DNA from: Fomitopsis serialis
Taxonomy: Eukaryota; Basidiomycota; Agaricomycetes; Polyporales; Fomitopsidaceae
Length of the DNA: 64,000 bases
Assembly: GCF_022376445.1 (NCBI RefSeq)
Contig: NW_025954987.1
Location: 248,001-312,000 of the forward strand
Reading direction: 5' to 3'
The notes under the pieces were generated by a model. It saw nothing but the letters and a program-made list of their open reading frames with translations, was not told where the DNA came from and ran no database searches. Below, in pieces: positions 1 through 11,907 of the stretch; the first letter of the stretch is position 1, and each line of letters starts with the position of its first letter. Made by a program: the position numbers and the translations under genes.

Positions 1-1857
1 TGTCGCGGTCGCCCCGTAAAACTTTACTCGATCGTAGCCTCACATGGCTTCGCGATTATCATGATGTTGAGGACACCATAATTGATGTGATGGAGACGAC
101 GCATACCGTTTTCCCAGAAGGACCGCAACCTCATTTCGTCGATATTCTCTTTGTCACGCCGGAGAGTGAGTCATTTTTCTTGAACACTGGACACCCATCT
201 GACCTGTGATCTAGTACTGGAGAGTCTGGACGACGTGGGAGAGCTTGCCGCTAGCCATAGGAAGGTCATCCGTGGTACGTAGCCTTATTCTTACCTCCAG
301 GCTGTCAGCTGACTATGACATCAGAACGGGAGAGGAAGGCTCATGACATCCACACATCGTTACCCAGGCTACGGTCGGATGGAATTTTGTCGAGCTCAGG
401 CGTACAAAAGTTGTTAACGACCTCAATGACCGATTTCACGCGGGACGACCGCACGACAACTATGGTCCTCCAGTCGCCTTGTTCCACCCTACGTTGGGCT
501 TACTCGCATACCGTCTTCGTCATCCTGACTTCGATGTTCCCGAGAGCGAACTAAATTCTTTAGAGTTCGAACAGGTTCATCTCTTTATGACACAGGTTTT
601 GTGTAGCTACGAGAATGAGGAGGCGCGGACAGAGGCCATTCGGGATGCCCTCAAGATAATCTTCAGGTTCGATCTCGATTGGGACACATCCATCGGCGAC
701 AACCACCTTGATGCGGTTTTTGGCGGCTCACGCCCGTTCGGCTTGGTGATAATCAAGAACGAGTCCGGGTTGGGTGGTGATGCATCTCTGCAAGCAGGTC
801 TATCCTACGCGAAAATCGTAACAGGTGACAATGACAAAGTCTGAATGTTGACTGTATGTACTGCGACGGTGTCACTGACGAGGTACTCTAGCTGGTACGG
901 CAGCGACGGCGCCAGTCAAACTACCCTGCTATCCTGATCGGAATGATGGGTGACCTCCTCGAGATCGGGATTGCCATGTACACCGACGGACCCTATACCG
1001 ACTGTGTCTTCTCGGAGCGGTTGCGTTTGGACTTCCACCGGAACGAGAACGTTCTCCGTGTCGCGCGGGCCTTCAAGGCTGTTCAGCTCGCTGTGAGTGA
1101 CCTTCGCGCATTTTATGCACGACTCGACGCGGCACCTCCGAATCCTCCCATCAGCATCGCACATCTCTTTCCCTCACCTCTGCCGGACCCCTCCTGGAAG
1201 GACAGCATACCATCCTTGACTTTCACGCACCGGATGTCTCGCGCTGGGCAGCTCTATCTCATGGCGGAGTCGCCAGATCGGAGGTCTTCGTGCATCTATG
1301 TTGCCACTATGCCCAAGTCACTGGCATCAGGAGCCGGCGATACTGCCGACGGCGAAGTCGAGGTCCTCGTCAAGTTCACCGCGAGCTACAACGAAGAAGC
1401 CCACCGCATCCTCGCCGCAGCCGGGTTGGCGCCTAATCTGCACGCCTGCATTCCCGTGTACGATCGCCTCTTCATGATTGTCATGGATCGTGTTCACGGC
1501 GAGATGGCGTGGTCGTTCGAGCAGAGAAAGGAGCTCCTCCCGTACAGCATCTACGCCGACGTCAAGACTGCCATCAACCTGCTTCATGACAAGAACCTCG
1601 TCTTTGGTGATCTACGGTCTCCCAACATCATGTGTGTTCGTCGATCCGATGGCGATGGCTCAGACGAACGGTGGAATGCCATGCTGATCGACTTTGACTG
1701 GGCCGGGGTTCACGGTGATGCATTCTACCCAGCGATTATGAATGACCAACTATCGGTGTGGGTTCCCTCCATGCGGCGAAGAGGGCTGATGCAGATGGAG
1801 CATGATGTTGGTATGCTCGAGCGGGTTGAAAAGTTGTGCGAACCGAACATGGTGTAA
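1..1857 (+). CDS. Crinkler-like REase-kinase protein, 5' end cut by window
   Basis: Large multidomain protein of the Crinkler (CRN) type found in many Agaricomycetes; the start lies left of the window. Visible exons run to about 170, then about 224-280, about 371-838 and 892-1857 (intron 839-891, phase 0). The first exon resembles the end of the ubiquitin-like CRN header. The middle exon carries a block like a PD-(D/E)xK nuclease core: an Asp some 15 residues ahead of IIKNE, then a Gly-rich turn and a Gln. The last exon is kinase-like: a GDLRSPNIM catalytic loop with Arg instead of the usual Lys, LIDFDWAG in place of DFG, and a C-terminal EHD motif usual for fungal members. The frame stays open to the stop at 1855-1857. 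Domain assignment is by family resemblance. A near-identical but broken inverted copy lies at 33274-35352. Host role is unknown; homologues elsewhere are effectors or inter-organism toxins. Confidence 0.62.
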
Positions 1858-1914
1858 TTCTGTATTACTGGGACGCGTAGATGTGGTCAATGCATAGTAT
1901 GGTCGCGATGTACA
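1..1914 (+). repeat. Inverted duplication, left arm
   Basis: This segment matches the reverse complement of about 33219-35111. From about 940 to 1740 the two arms look identical apart from one G in a run at about 1705-1709. The left arm extends beyond the window. Similarity falls in the 5' third, and homology ends abruptly near 1914. Confidence 0.9.
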
Positions 1915-2647
1915 CTTGGGGGTTTCTCGTTTTGTGATTTAGTTGGGTGTCGTTGCAACGGATGGAAGTATAGCAGGCAGAAAAAGAGAGGAGGGAAGCA
2001 TATGTAAGTACTGTCAATATGAAGTCAATACTGTCCATACGGCAGCTCTCCCGCCTCTCGCCCGACTCCTCTCCGCTCGGGTTTCCATGTTCTTTGTCCT
2101 CCGGGTTCTCCTCTCTTCCCTGGTCTTTCTCTTCTTGTCTAGGCTGTTCTCCGGTCTTCGTCAGCGCTCAGCTCCGTTCGAGGAACCTCTTCGTCGCCAA
2201 GTGATTCGGCCAGATGAGCGAACGGAACACGCACACGACGAGAATAGAGAACTGCCTTTCTTTTGGTGAGATGCTGCGTCTTACGACGTTGGTGTTAACA
2301 GTCGTCACCTTCGGGCTACGATTGCAGGAGATGTCGCACGTTTTGACCGACATGCCCAGCTTGCACTCTGGTCTGATTCGTGTGTGAACGGCAGGGCTGA
2401 CTTGTGGCCTGGTACTTCAGTTGCCAACAGGACGTCGACCAACTCGTGGCGAAGAGGCAGGAGATTATTGACGGCGACAAGTCGCAGGTCAGGATGGTCG
2501 TGTGCCACATTGTGTAGAAGGAATCAGCTTTGACATAGTATTTATGACTGACGCGCAAGAGCATAATATACGCAGTCCTAGACAATGGTGCGTAGCATGG
2601 GTATCCAATCACTGTCAGTATATCACCCACCAAAGAATGTTCGGGTA
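1915..2647. other. Intergenic, no gene seen
   Basis: Pyrimidine-rich on the plus strand from about 2040 to 2160. Open frames are short, lack recognisable motifs and show no plausible exon structure. It probably holds the 3' flanks of the two convergent genes. Confidence 0.5.
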
Positions 2648-4429
2648 TCACGGTTCAAACCATCCCACTCTTGCCATCTCCTCCGCTAGTCCCTCCCAGC
2701 CTCGTCTCCGAGCCTTCCTTCCAGCTAGCTCCGTTGCGAACCTGATCACCCTAAGCGACGCACCGGATCGCCAGTGGCAGCAAACGCACCTCAAGCACTC
2801 TTCCAACCTCCACCTCCCCACCTCTCTCACATCCGACCCGACGTCCCTGCCCCGACTCGCCCCGCTCGGGGTGTACGGCTCGCCCGGCAACAGCCGCCGA
2901 CTCAGCGCATACATCATCCCCGCCACAAACGCGTCTTGCGCGCCGACCTCGTCCACGATCTCGGCCCCGAATGGCTCGTTCCTCCGCGCGTCCGGCGCCG
3001 AGCCCGTCGTCGCGTTCCCCGTCTGCGTCTCGTCCGAGTCCGCGGAGCCCTCGCGTCGGTCGCGCTGGTGCATGAACTGGCTCTGCGGCACGGACGCGCC
3101 CGGGGGCGGACTCTGCGGCGCGTGCGAGGTCCCCACGGACGATGACAGCATCCCCGCGGTGAACACACTCGACGAGTCCGTGTGCTGCCCCGCCCAGAAG
3201 TCGCTGCCCGTCCGCACAGAGAGCATTTCGACCACGTCCGTGGTGTCAAGATTCTCGTGATCGTCTGCGGCGGTCGTGTGCCGCGAGTGAACGGGCATCG
3301 CGGCCGCGCTGGGGCTGCTCGAGTCCGCCGCGACCCAGCCCGAGCTCTGGAAGTACTCCCGGGTGGGAACGGAGAGCAGCGCAGCGCCGTCTTCGCCCCA
3401 GTGCGCGACGAGGAGCGCGTGCGGCGCGGCGAGGGTCGTGAGCGAGAGGAGAAACGCGCGCGGAGAAGCGGCGTATTGGGGCGAGTGCGCCAGCGCGTAG
3501 TGCTTGTTGAGAAAGACCACGTCAGCGTAGGGCACGAGCTGCAGAATATGTAAGCGGCAGCACGCCATGCACGTAGAGGAGGATTCCCACCGCTTCCACA
3601 CCCTGTTTGGCGCGTCGACCTACGTCGACGCTGAACACGCAGTGGTTCCTCCATTTCCGCTCTTGTGCCAGACCCTCCAGGCCCATGATGTTGCTCAGCG
3701 TCGTCTTCACTGACCTGCCTTCGAAGTGTACCCAGTCAAATGGCGCCGGGCTGCTCGTGTTTGTTCTCGGTAGGGTAACGGCTGGTCGCACGCCATCCAT
3801 GCTCGACATGGATGGCCGTGGTTGCAAGGCATCCAGCTTGAAGGCCGCGTTCGCGGTATTCGGTGTTAGATGTGCGGGCGCAAGAGGCGGAGAGTACAAG
3901 TAGTTCTCTGGGGCGAGCAGCGGTCCGAGGAGGGACACAAAGTCTTCGTGCGTGATGTCGGGTAGAGGGTTGTTGTTGACGACGGTGCGCGAGTCGGTGT
4001 CGTCTAGTGGTGCAACGCCATTAGCCACGAAACAGCCAGGCAAGACAGTAGGCGACCTGCATGTAGGACCCACGCGCTAGGAACACCAGCCTCCTCCCAG
4101 ACTTTACAAAACCGCGTACTGACGCGCTCCCTCTCCAGGTCTCGTATGAGCTTCCGTCCGTCTTCGTTACCTCCCAGGGGCGCGACCAACAGAGCCTCGA
4201 CTGGCGCGAATTGTGCAAGAATGGAAAGACATGTACTGGCGGCGCCTCCACGCGAGCGTATGACAGTGCTCGCGCGGAGTACGCTGTTCGGCAATGGATG
4301 CGTGGGGAGCTCGAGGGTATGGGTGAGGAAGAGGGTCCCGGAGGCGACTATGCGCAGTGGGCGTTGTATGGGGTTTGTAGCGGATTCAGTCGTATTGCGT
4401 CGTCCAGGCGCCATGACGGGGACCGTCAT
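2648..4429 (-). CDS. PfkB-family (ribokinase/ketohexokinase-like) carbohydrate kinase
   Basis: Predicted cytosolic ATP-dependent sugar or nucleoside kinase of the ribokinase fold. Four exons: 4057-4429, 3591-4003, 2790-3538 and 2648-2741, totalling 542 residues. The last intron (48 nt) is frame-preserving and would be missed by a plain ORF call. The N-terminus shows the family substrate block (RSRGGAASTCLSILAQF); exon 2 has the DDTDSRTVV strand; exon 3 has an EIVDEVGAQDAFVAG motif. The family anion-hole/catalytic signature is DTxGAGDxF, so the second Gly is Gln here but the catalytic Asp is kept. At 542 residues it is well above the usual 300-350. The excess is a Ser/Thr/His-rich insertion of about 120 residues just before the signature, with more extra sequence in exon 2. 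Substrate cannot be told. Start is the first ATG of the frame; the next is six codons in. It diverges from the FCP1-like gene. Confidence 0.85.
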
Positions 4430-4982
4430 ATGTTCCGTACGCAGCCCTTTTCTCCCCTAAGCAGACCCAAGTACAGCCTATTTGAGAGAGGGTTAGGAGG
4501 GGTTAGGGCAGTTGAATAGGATACTACTTGCTTCACGTCTCGGCTGAATTATCGTATCAGGTCGTCAGCTCAGTCTGTGTTTCGCAGCAGGCTCACCGCA
4601 AAATACACCACCCCCGCCTTAGCTACCGATCTTCTGGAGACGCCAGTTTCGCGAGAAAGTATGCGGAACACTTAGATCGCACCGAGCTTGAGCGAAGGGC
4701 GGGCGGGAGACGGAGATGTTGGTTCGAGAGAGAGGTAGGAGTTGGGCTGAGCGCGCTATGACATCCTCGCGGACCGCAAGTCTCCGGGCCCGGGTTACCG
4801 TGTTTGGAAGATACTTTGCCCACGTGGTTACTGGTCGTTCGTTAAGCGCCCATGGTGGTGCTTTCGATTTCGCCTGCGTAAGTCCGTCGGAATCCCCACA
4901 AACCGTGAAGTTGGCTGCCGGAACCCTGCTGCAATCTTCCATCCTTCGGACGAGTCCTCTCTGGCTCCGACTGAAGGCCAAG
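4430..4982. promoter_or_regulatory. Divergent intergenic region between the PfkB and FCP1-like genes
   Basis: These 553 bases separate two divergent start codons and must contain both promoters. No TATA or operator-like element stands out. An ORF open upstream of 4983 could extend the FCP1-like protein, but its composition is unlike the rest of that protein. Confidence 0.4.
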
Positions 4983-7205
4983 ATGTACGGATATGGCTCA
5001 CACAGAAACCACGCGTACTCTGCCTATGGCCACAACCGCTACACGACTGGCGAATGGTACGGAGACGAGCCCGGACCAAGCTCTTCACAAACCTCCGACC
5101 ACTATGCCTACGACCCACATGCATACGACCCGCAATATGGGACGATGGACAACTACTACAACGGTGGCTATCACGAGGCCGGCGCTCCGTCGCGGTACGC
5201 ACACTATCCGATGAACTCAGATGCAGATGGCTATGGGCTCTACCAGCCCACGCCCGTGCACCAACATACGAAGTCCGCAAGACCACCTCGCGCACCGAAA
5301 GCGATGCGCGATCGCGAACGAGAGCTCGAGCGTGGACGCGGTCGGAAAGGCAAAGAGGACGAGGGCGACCGCGAAGTCACTCCGCCGCCCGTACCCTCCC
5401 CATCTCCCGAGTACCTCGCCCTAGCGGCTGACGCGCCTTCCACGCTCTCCGAAATCTCCTCCTCTCGCAAGCTGCTCGTTCTCGATCTCAACGGCACACT
5501 TGTCTTTCGCTCGCCCCACTCCTCCCGCACGAGGAACAGGGGATTCCCGCGCCTGCGCCCGACGTACCCTCGTCCGTATATGCGCGCGTTCCGCGAGTAT
5601 CTCTTCGCCCCGGAGACGAAGGCGTGGCTGGACGTGATGGTGTGGTCGTCCGCGCAGCCGCATAGTGTTGGGGACATGGTGGACAAGTGCTTTGGCTCAT
5701 GGAAGCGCGAGCTGGTGGCGGTATGGGCGAGGGACACGCTCGGGCTATCGAATGACCATTATCGTGAGCATCTATCCTTCAGATTTCACACTATGCACCG
5801 GGAGCTGGGCCCCGCAGACCGCCACTCGTCTGGATGCCATGCAGATGCCACCTGGATCAGTAGCCGTTTGTGAATACTCGGTTCCCGGCATTGTGGACCC
5901 ATTGATGCGCTACTGACTTTGTTCTGCTCCTTCTCCTCCAAAGACCGCAAGGTTCAAACCTTGAAGGACCTCTCCAGGCCATGGTCTACCCTCCCCGCCC
6001 TCCTCACGCCACTCCCTCCTTCTCCCTCTCCCCCCTCCGAGCGCAGCACGTCCCCCCCAAGCTCGTCCCCACTTGTGCGCTCCTCTTCCCCTGTTCATGA
6101 TGCAGACAGCGTGGCCCCACAAGTGCACTCCGCGCTTACCACCCTGCTCCTGGACGACTCCCCATCGAAGGCAGCGCTGCAGCCGTACAATCACTTCTGT
6201 ATCCCGGAGTATACCCAGGAACGCCGTAACAAGGATCTGGATAGTTTCCAGAAAGAGCAGGAGTGGCTGCTCGCTCTCGAGAGGAGGAAACTGCTTCAGG
6301 CACAGCTCACTAAGGACGAGAAAGCAGCGCAGGTCGCCTCAGCAGCATCTTCCCCACGGAGAAACGGTTCCGAGCACGTCGAACCCATCCCAAAATCTAG
6401 GAAGCGCAAGCGCAAAAGCAAAGAGAGCGCCCAAGCAGATTCCACTCTCCCCGCATCTCATCTGAACACCTCAGAAGAAGACACCTTCTCCTCCTCTTCC
6501 TCTTCCTCCTCCCACGCCTCCGCCCCTGCTTCGTCGCCCACTCCGCCCGGTCTCCCCACCTCTTCCACCTCTCCTCCCGCCCCCAAGAAGGAAAGCCGGA
6601 ATGCCAAACGGCGCAAACACTTCGAGGAGCCCATGCTCACCCCGGAGGTCAAGCGGCCGGACCTATCGTACGACGAGACGCTCCTCGCCGTCGTGGGCGT
6701 CCTGGATGAGGTGCACTGTCAGCGGAACGTAGCGGCGTGGGTCAGGGCGGGCGGGCTATGGGGGCCGGGGGGTGTGCCCACGCATCTCAAGCAGGCAGTG
6801 AGGGAGAGGTCGTCGGAAGGGATGTCGGAAGGCTCGGCGGAGGGTGATGAGCGGCTGGATGGCGTGTCTGGGATTGTGGAGGCGGACGGAGCGAAGAAGA
6901 AACGCAAGCCGAGGCATAGGACCCTGCGCAAACAAGCTGAAGCTGAGGCTTTGCGGAGGGCTGAGGAGGGCGATGCTGTAATGGAGGTGGACGAGAGCAC
7001 GGCGCGTCCTGCAGGCAACGACGAGGTCACACAAACTGCGCCTACGGACTCGAAGGGCATTGCCGATTTACCTGCGGATGCACCTGAAGCACCGGCCGCG
7101 TTGATGTGGTTTGAGGACTCCGAGGTGATAGTGTACTGGGCGACGCGTGGACGGGAGGCTCTCGAGACGTTGGGTATACCGGTTGAACATGGGATGGAGG
7201 GGTAA
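4983..7205 (+). CDS. FCP1-like (NLI-interacting factor/TIM50-type) phosphatase-domain protein
   Basis: HAD-superfamily protein of the FCP1/SCP/TIM50 group. Two exons, 4983-5763 and 5944-7205, give 680 residues; the splice restores the HRKVQTLKDLSRPW segment expected in fungal relatives. The intron is 180 bases, long for this genome. The N-terminal 130 residues are Tyr/Gly/His-rich and then charged. The catalytic domain follows with KLLVLDLNGTLVFR, the WLDVMVWSSAQPHSV block and TTLLLDDSPSKA. The DxDxT phosphatase motif therefore reads DLNGT: the nucleophile Asp is kept but the general acid/base Asp is Asn, so activity may be reduced or lost. After the domain comes a Ser/Pro-rich, Lys/Arg-rich tail with nuclear-targeting-like clusters (SRKRKRKSK). 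Start chosen because the protein composition changes at this Met; upstream Mets are in frame. Confidence 0.82.
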
Positions 7206-8912
7206 GTAAGGTTGCTCGGTGTTATGGTGTGTACAGTCGTTGCTGCTTCGGTGTTATCAGTGCTCGTTGTTCAGTTGGTACATATGGTGTTGTCGTGACT
7301 ATTGTACAGTGCTGAGTACATGCTGTCCTGCTCTCGATCAATTGCAATGAATGATTACTATCAGTGGCCCTGCAATGCAATCGCGACAGTAATGCAATTA
7401 CTCAACTCCCATTTCATCCGTCCCGTTAAATATTCTGGGATTTTTGTACAATGTTCTTTACTTCGTACTCAATGTTTATGTGCACTTTGATGAATTGAAT
7501 GTGTAGCGCATTTGAGGAGAAGAAATCGATGAATGCCTTCCGCGCCTCAATAATCGCACTGGTACAGTCTCGGCTGACCGCATCCCTTGGGCGCTTCGTC
7601 TGTGGGTCTCAAAAGTGCATTGAACTACCATATAATATGTTCCTAATATTTTTCCGAAGCCTTTCGTCTCTTGTTGCGACTTCTGAGCAGGAAAGACGTC
7701 TGAGCGGTGGTCAGAGCGTGACGGAAAGCCACCCAAGATCAGCAATCTCAACTCCGCTCCTTATCAGTTACCATATGCGGTTACGATCGCAGCAGTTGCA
7801 CTACTGTTGCTCGCCCGCTGGACAAGGCATTGCACGCATTACTGGCCATGCCACCCTCCATTTGACACGCGGGGGAGCTACTAACTACTGGAGAAAGATA
7901 GAACTCGTGAAATGAGGGAGGACCGGTGTATAGTATCTCCTGAGTCGAAGTAGTCGACTCGTTATGGATTTCAACATTATGACTTACTATACTGTAAGGG
8001 ATGCCGGTCCTTTGAGTATCATTACAATAATATAGATACATCCACAACCTCTCCAGCAACTGAAAAAGGTGTTTGGGATAGCACAAGGTGGCATGAACAT
8101 GTTGGTTGCATTGCTGTATCGCCGTGCAGCCACAATAGCCACACTCGGCAACACTCGGCAACACTCGGCAGTGTGACAGGAACTGTGACGAGCCTCGGAG
8201 AAGAGTTGCATTACTGTTCCAATCCTTGCTCCCTCTCGGCATCCCTCTCATACTCCCTGGACAAGGCCTGTAAAATCATACACCATATATTCAGACCTCA
8301 GGAATCCGTCAGTGCAAACTCCGAGAGCTTCCGGTGAGCGGTTCGTCCTGCAGAGAGGAAAAAGCGCGAAAATTGCACTTCTGGTACAGTGATAGTAGGC
8401 TATTCCTCCAGTTATTCAAGTTGTTTTCCTTCGATCGTTCTGAGTCCTTCCGCTCGGGCTTCCGTCGTTGTAGCGTAGCCGCCGGCTCGGGAGTTATCTA
8501 AGACTCGGAATTGGTCTGTAGTATGGTCCCGAGCTGCCTATCTCCAAATTCACGGTACAGCGTGCCTGATACCTCAACCGGCCCTCTGCGCGTTGACTCC
8601 ATCTGCGAGGACCTGAGGGAGGCTATCGATTCCGGCGACCGGCACATGCTCGACCAGCAGCGGCGAGTCTTAAATAAAACTTGAAGTACGACCATCTCAC
8701 GTTGAACCGTTGAACGCGAGCTCGCCCCTGCTCAACCGCCTGTCGACCTCTGTCGACGTCCCGATAACCGCCTCGGCCTTAGACTCGACCCGAGCTCTAG
8801 CCAGTTCAGCTGTACAAGAATTAAAGGTGCGTTGGCTAGGCCAGACAATGATGCCCTGGGCGGACAATGTCTCAGACGGCGATGTTTTGGTTGACCATGA
8901 CTCGGCTACCAG
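7206..8912. other. Intergenic, no confident gene
   Basis: Holds a perfect three-copy 10-base tandem repeat (8141-8170), an AT-rich stretch at 7300-7480 and the promoter of the 5-oxoprolinase gene. A 53-codon ORF from 8523 (plus) has no recognisable features and its end overlaps a TTAAATAAA-like sequence. Nothing else is supported. Confidence 0.45.
8141..8170. repeat. 10-bp tandem repeat, three copies
   Basis: The unit ACACTCGGCA occurs three times without mismatch at 8141-8150, 8151-8160 and 8161-8170. Confidence 0.9.
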
Positions 8913-11602
8913 ATGCCTGTGCCCGATCGCTCCATCAGGATCTGCGCAGACCGCGGCGGGACGTTCTGCGACGTTCACGCATCCTTCCCCGACCCGGACA
9001 ACAACGCAGAGAGGAAGGACATTGTCGTGAAGCTTCGTGAGTGACTCTGCGGCTCCCGCGATGAACGACTAGTTGAACGAGCGATTACTAGTCTCGCAGG
9101 ATCCAAACAACTACCGAGATGCACCTACCGAGGGTATCCGGAGGGTGCTCGAGATCGTGACTGGAGAGAAGATCCCGCGCGGACAGGTCTTGGAAACGAG
9201 TAAAATTGGTTCGTCATCAAAGCCCGCGCATACATCCCAGCTACAACGATAACATTCTCGACAGATTACATCCGCCTGTCCACGACGGTAGCTACAAACG
9301 CTCTCCTCGAGCGCAAAGGCCACAAGCACGCGCTCCTCATCACGAAGGGATTCAGGGACCTCCTTCTCATCGGAAACCAGGCCCGCCCCAAGATCTTCGA
9401 TCTCAACATCCGCCGTCCACCTCCCCTGTACTCGACGGTTCTCGAAGTGGACGAGCGCGTCACGCTCGTGGGCTACACATCCGACCCACAGGCAGAGCAG
9501 CATGCCACTCAGTTTGACGAGAGTGGAAAGATCACGCGTGGGTATCGGGGCAAGGGATGGGATGGCCAAGGCGACGCTGAGGGGCCTGGTGAGGTCGTGC
9601 AGGGCCTGTCGGGGGAAGCGGTCAGAATCATGAAGCGACCAGGTAAGTACTCGCTGATCCTCATGCCGTGAAACGCCTCCGACGCCTCGCCGCAGATCTC
9701 GAGTCGGTCAAACAAGACCTCCAGAGAATCTACGACGACGGCTTCCGCTCCATCGCCATCGTCTTCTGCCACTCGTACACCTTCCCCGAGCACGAGCGGC
9801 AAGTCGGCGACCTCGCGCGCTCCATCGGCTTCACGCACGTCTCCGAGTCCTCACGCCTCCTGCCTATGATCAAGATGGTCCCTCGCGGGGTATCCTCCAC
9901 CGCCGACGCGTACCTCACGCCAATTTTGCGCGACTACCTCGACGGGTTCTTCGCCGGATTCGACGAGAAGCTCAAGGACGGGAGGTTGAGGAGCCCGAGG
10001 GTGGAGTTCATGGGCAGTGATGGTGGATTGCTAGACTTGACGAACTTCACGGGACTGAAGAGTATCCTAAGTGGGCCGGCAGGCGGCGTGGTCGGATATG
10101 CGCTGACTAGCTGGGACGAGCAGAAGAGGCATCCTATCATTGGGTGAGTTATTCCCCGCTATACCACATACGCCAATGCTGAGCCTCGAATAGTCTGGAT
10201 GTCGGCGGGACGTCCACGGACGTGTCGCGCTTCGACGGTCGTTATGAGGTCGTGTACGAGACTACCACGGCTGGCGTGACAATCCAATCGCCCCAGCTCG
10301 ACATCAACACCGTCGCCGCAGGCGGAGGCTCTTGCCTCACCTTCCGCAACGGGCTCTTCCTCGCCGGCCCCGAGAGCGCAGGTGCAGAGCCCGGTCCCGC
10401 ATGCTACCGGTGAGTGTCAGGCTAGGCGCACCTCCATGAATCCCACTGACCCACCGTGCTGGCATGCAGCAAGGGCGGCCCCCTCGCCGTAACTGACGCA
10501 AACCTCGTCCTCAGCCGGCTCGTGCCCGACTACTTCCCCAAGATCTTCGGCAAGTCCGAGAAGGAGCCCCTCGACACGGACGCGTCGCGCTCCGCGTTCG
10601 AGGCACTCGCGAAGGAAATCAACGCAAACCAGGAGAAGCAGCTCGACCTCGACGAGATCGTCTATGGGTTCATCAAGGTTGCGAACGAGACGATGGCACG
10701 CCCGATCCGCGCGCTGACGGAGGCGAGGGGGTACGCGCTGTCGAAGCATATGTATGTTCTCCGTTGCGAATTTGTTGGTAAGGAGTGGATGCTGACTGGG
10801 GTTCCGCAGCTTGGCCAGCTTTGGCGGTGCGGGCGGACAGCACGCGTGCGAGATCGCGCAGTTGCTGGGCATCAAGACCATCCTCATCCACCGATACAGC
10901 TCTATTCTGTCAGCATATGGACTGGCACTCGCTGACCGGTAAGCAAACACTGCACCATTTGAATACCTCAGCCATTCTGAAGCGGGTCTACCACGTAGTG
11001 TGTACGAGCTGCAACAGCCCTCGTCGACCTTCTACACCCCTGAGAACCGCGGAACTCTCATCGCGCGCCTCGACAAGCTCAACGCCGACGTGCGCGAAGA
11101 GCTCGCACGACAGGGCTTCGAGGGCGAACACGTGCACACGGAGCGGATGCTCAACATGCGCTTCGAGGGCACGGACACCGCGCTGATGGTGCTCCCCGAC
11201 GCCAAGGACGGCGACGGCCACGAGGACTTCGAGGCGGCGTTCAAGCGCGTGTACAAGACCGAGTTCGGATTCCTGCTCGACAGCAAGTCGGTCATCGTCG
11301 ACGACATCAAGGTACGCGGCATCGGGAAGACGTTCGACTCCCTTGGCGAGTCCGTCTACGCGGAGGTCGCGAAGATGGCGACGCAGAGTGTGGACGCGAA
11401 GAAGGCAGACACGACGTGGAGCGTGTACTTTGACCGCGTCGGGCGCGTGAAGGACACGCCCGTCTACTTGCTGCCGTCGCTCGATACCGGCGACGTCATT
11501 GAGGGCCCGGCGATGATCATTGACAATACGCAGACTATTGTGCTCATTCCTGGAGCGAAGGCGGTGTTGGCGAGCAAGCACTTGTATATCACGCTGGAGT
11601 AA
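8913..11602 (+). CDS. 5-oxoprolinase/hydantoinase A-type protein, HyuA half only
   Basis: Homologue of the N-terminal half of eukaryotic ATP-dependent 5-oxoprolinase (OXP1), which opens 5-oxoproline to glutamate in glutathione turnover. Eight exons: 8913-9036, 9092-9208, 9265-9642, 9696-10143, 10194-10409, 10470-10751, 10810-10938 and 10999-11602. All introns are 50-60 bases and the lengths sum to exactly 766 codons (765 residues). Landmarks are ADRGGTF near residue 12 and [13 protein letters not shown] in exon 5 (actin-like ATPase phosphate loops), [18 protein letters not shown], and [17 protein letters not shown] at the exon 6/7 junction. It ends [20 protein letters not shown] plus two residues. 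That is where full-length fungal OXP1 (about 1,280 residues) continues into HyuB. No HyuB-like sequence was found in the next 300 bases before the convergent complex I gene. Either a natural HyuA-only protein or a truncation. Confidence 0.9.
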
Positions 11603-11907
11603 GTTAGATGGTGAGGTTGACCGGAGGATAAGTAGGGCTGTAGTACTCAGTAGTCATCAAAAAGCATGTAGCGCTAGGCATCTATACAGAATGTGAGATT
11701 TGAAGCAGTCGCACGATATTGGCCGACTTTGTCCGAGAGGGTGCCCGAGTAGAAAGGAAGTAGTCGAACTCGCCGCGACAGCGTGTCTGGCAGAGTGAAG
11801 GTGAACAAAGTCAACATACAATCTTGGCTTTTGAAATCTGTCTGATTCGGCACTGTGTCTAATCCGCAACACACAAAACACCTAGGCAAGGGTCCCATAG
11901 GCAGCCT
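11603..11907. other. Convergent 3' intergenic spacer
   Basis: 305 bases between two converging genes. Searched by eye in three plus frames for HyuB sequence that would extend the oxoprolinase; none was seen. Confidence 0.5.

Noticed and set aside
8523..8684. 53-codon ORF ahead of the 5-oxoprolinase gene
   Set aside because: No family resemblance or splice partner; more likely leader or promoter sequence.
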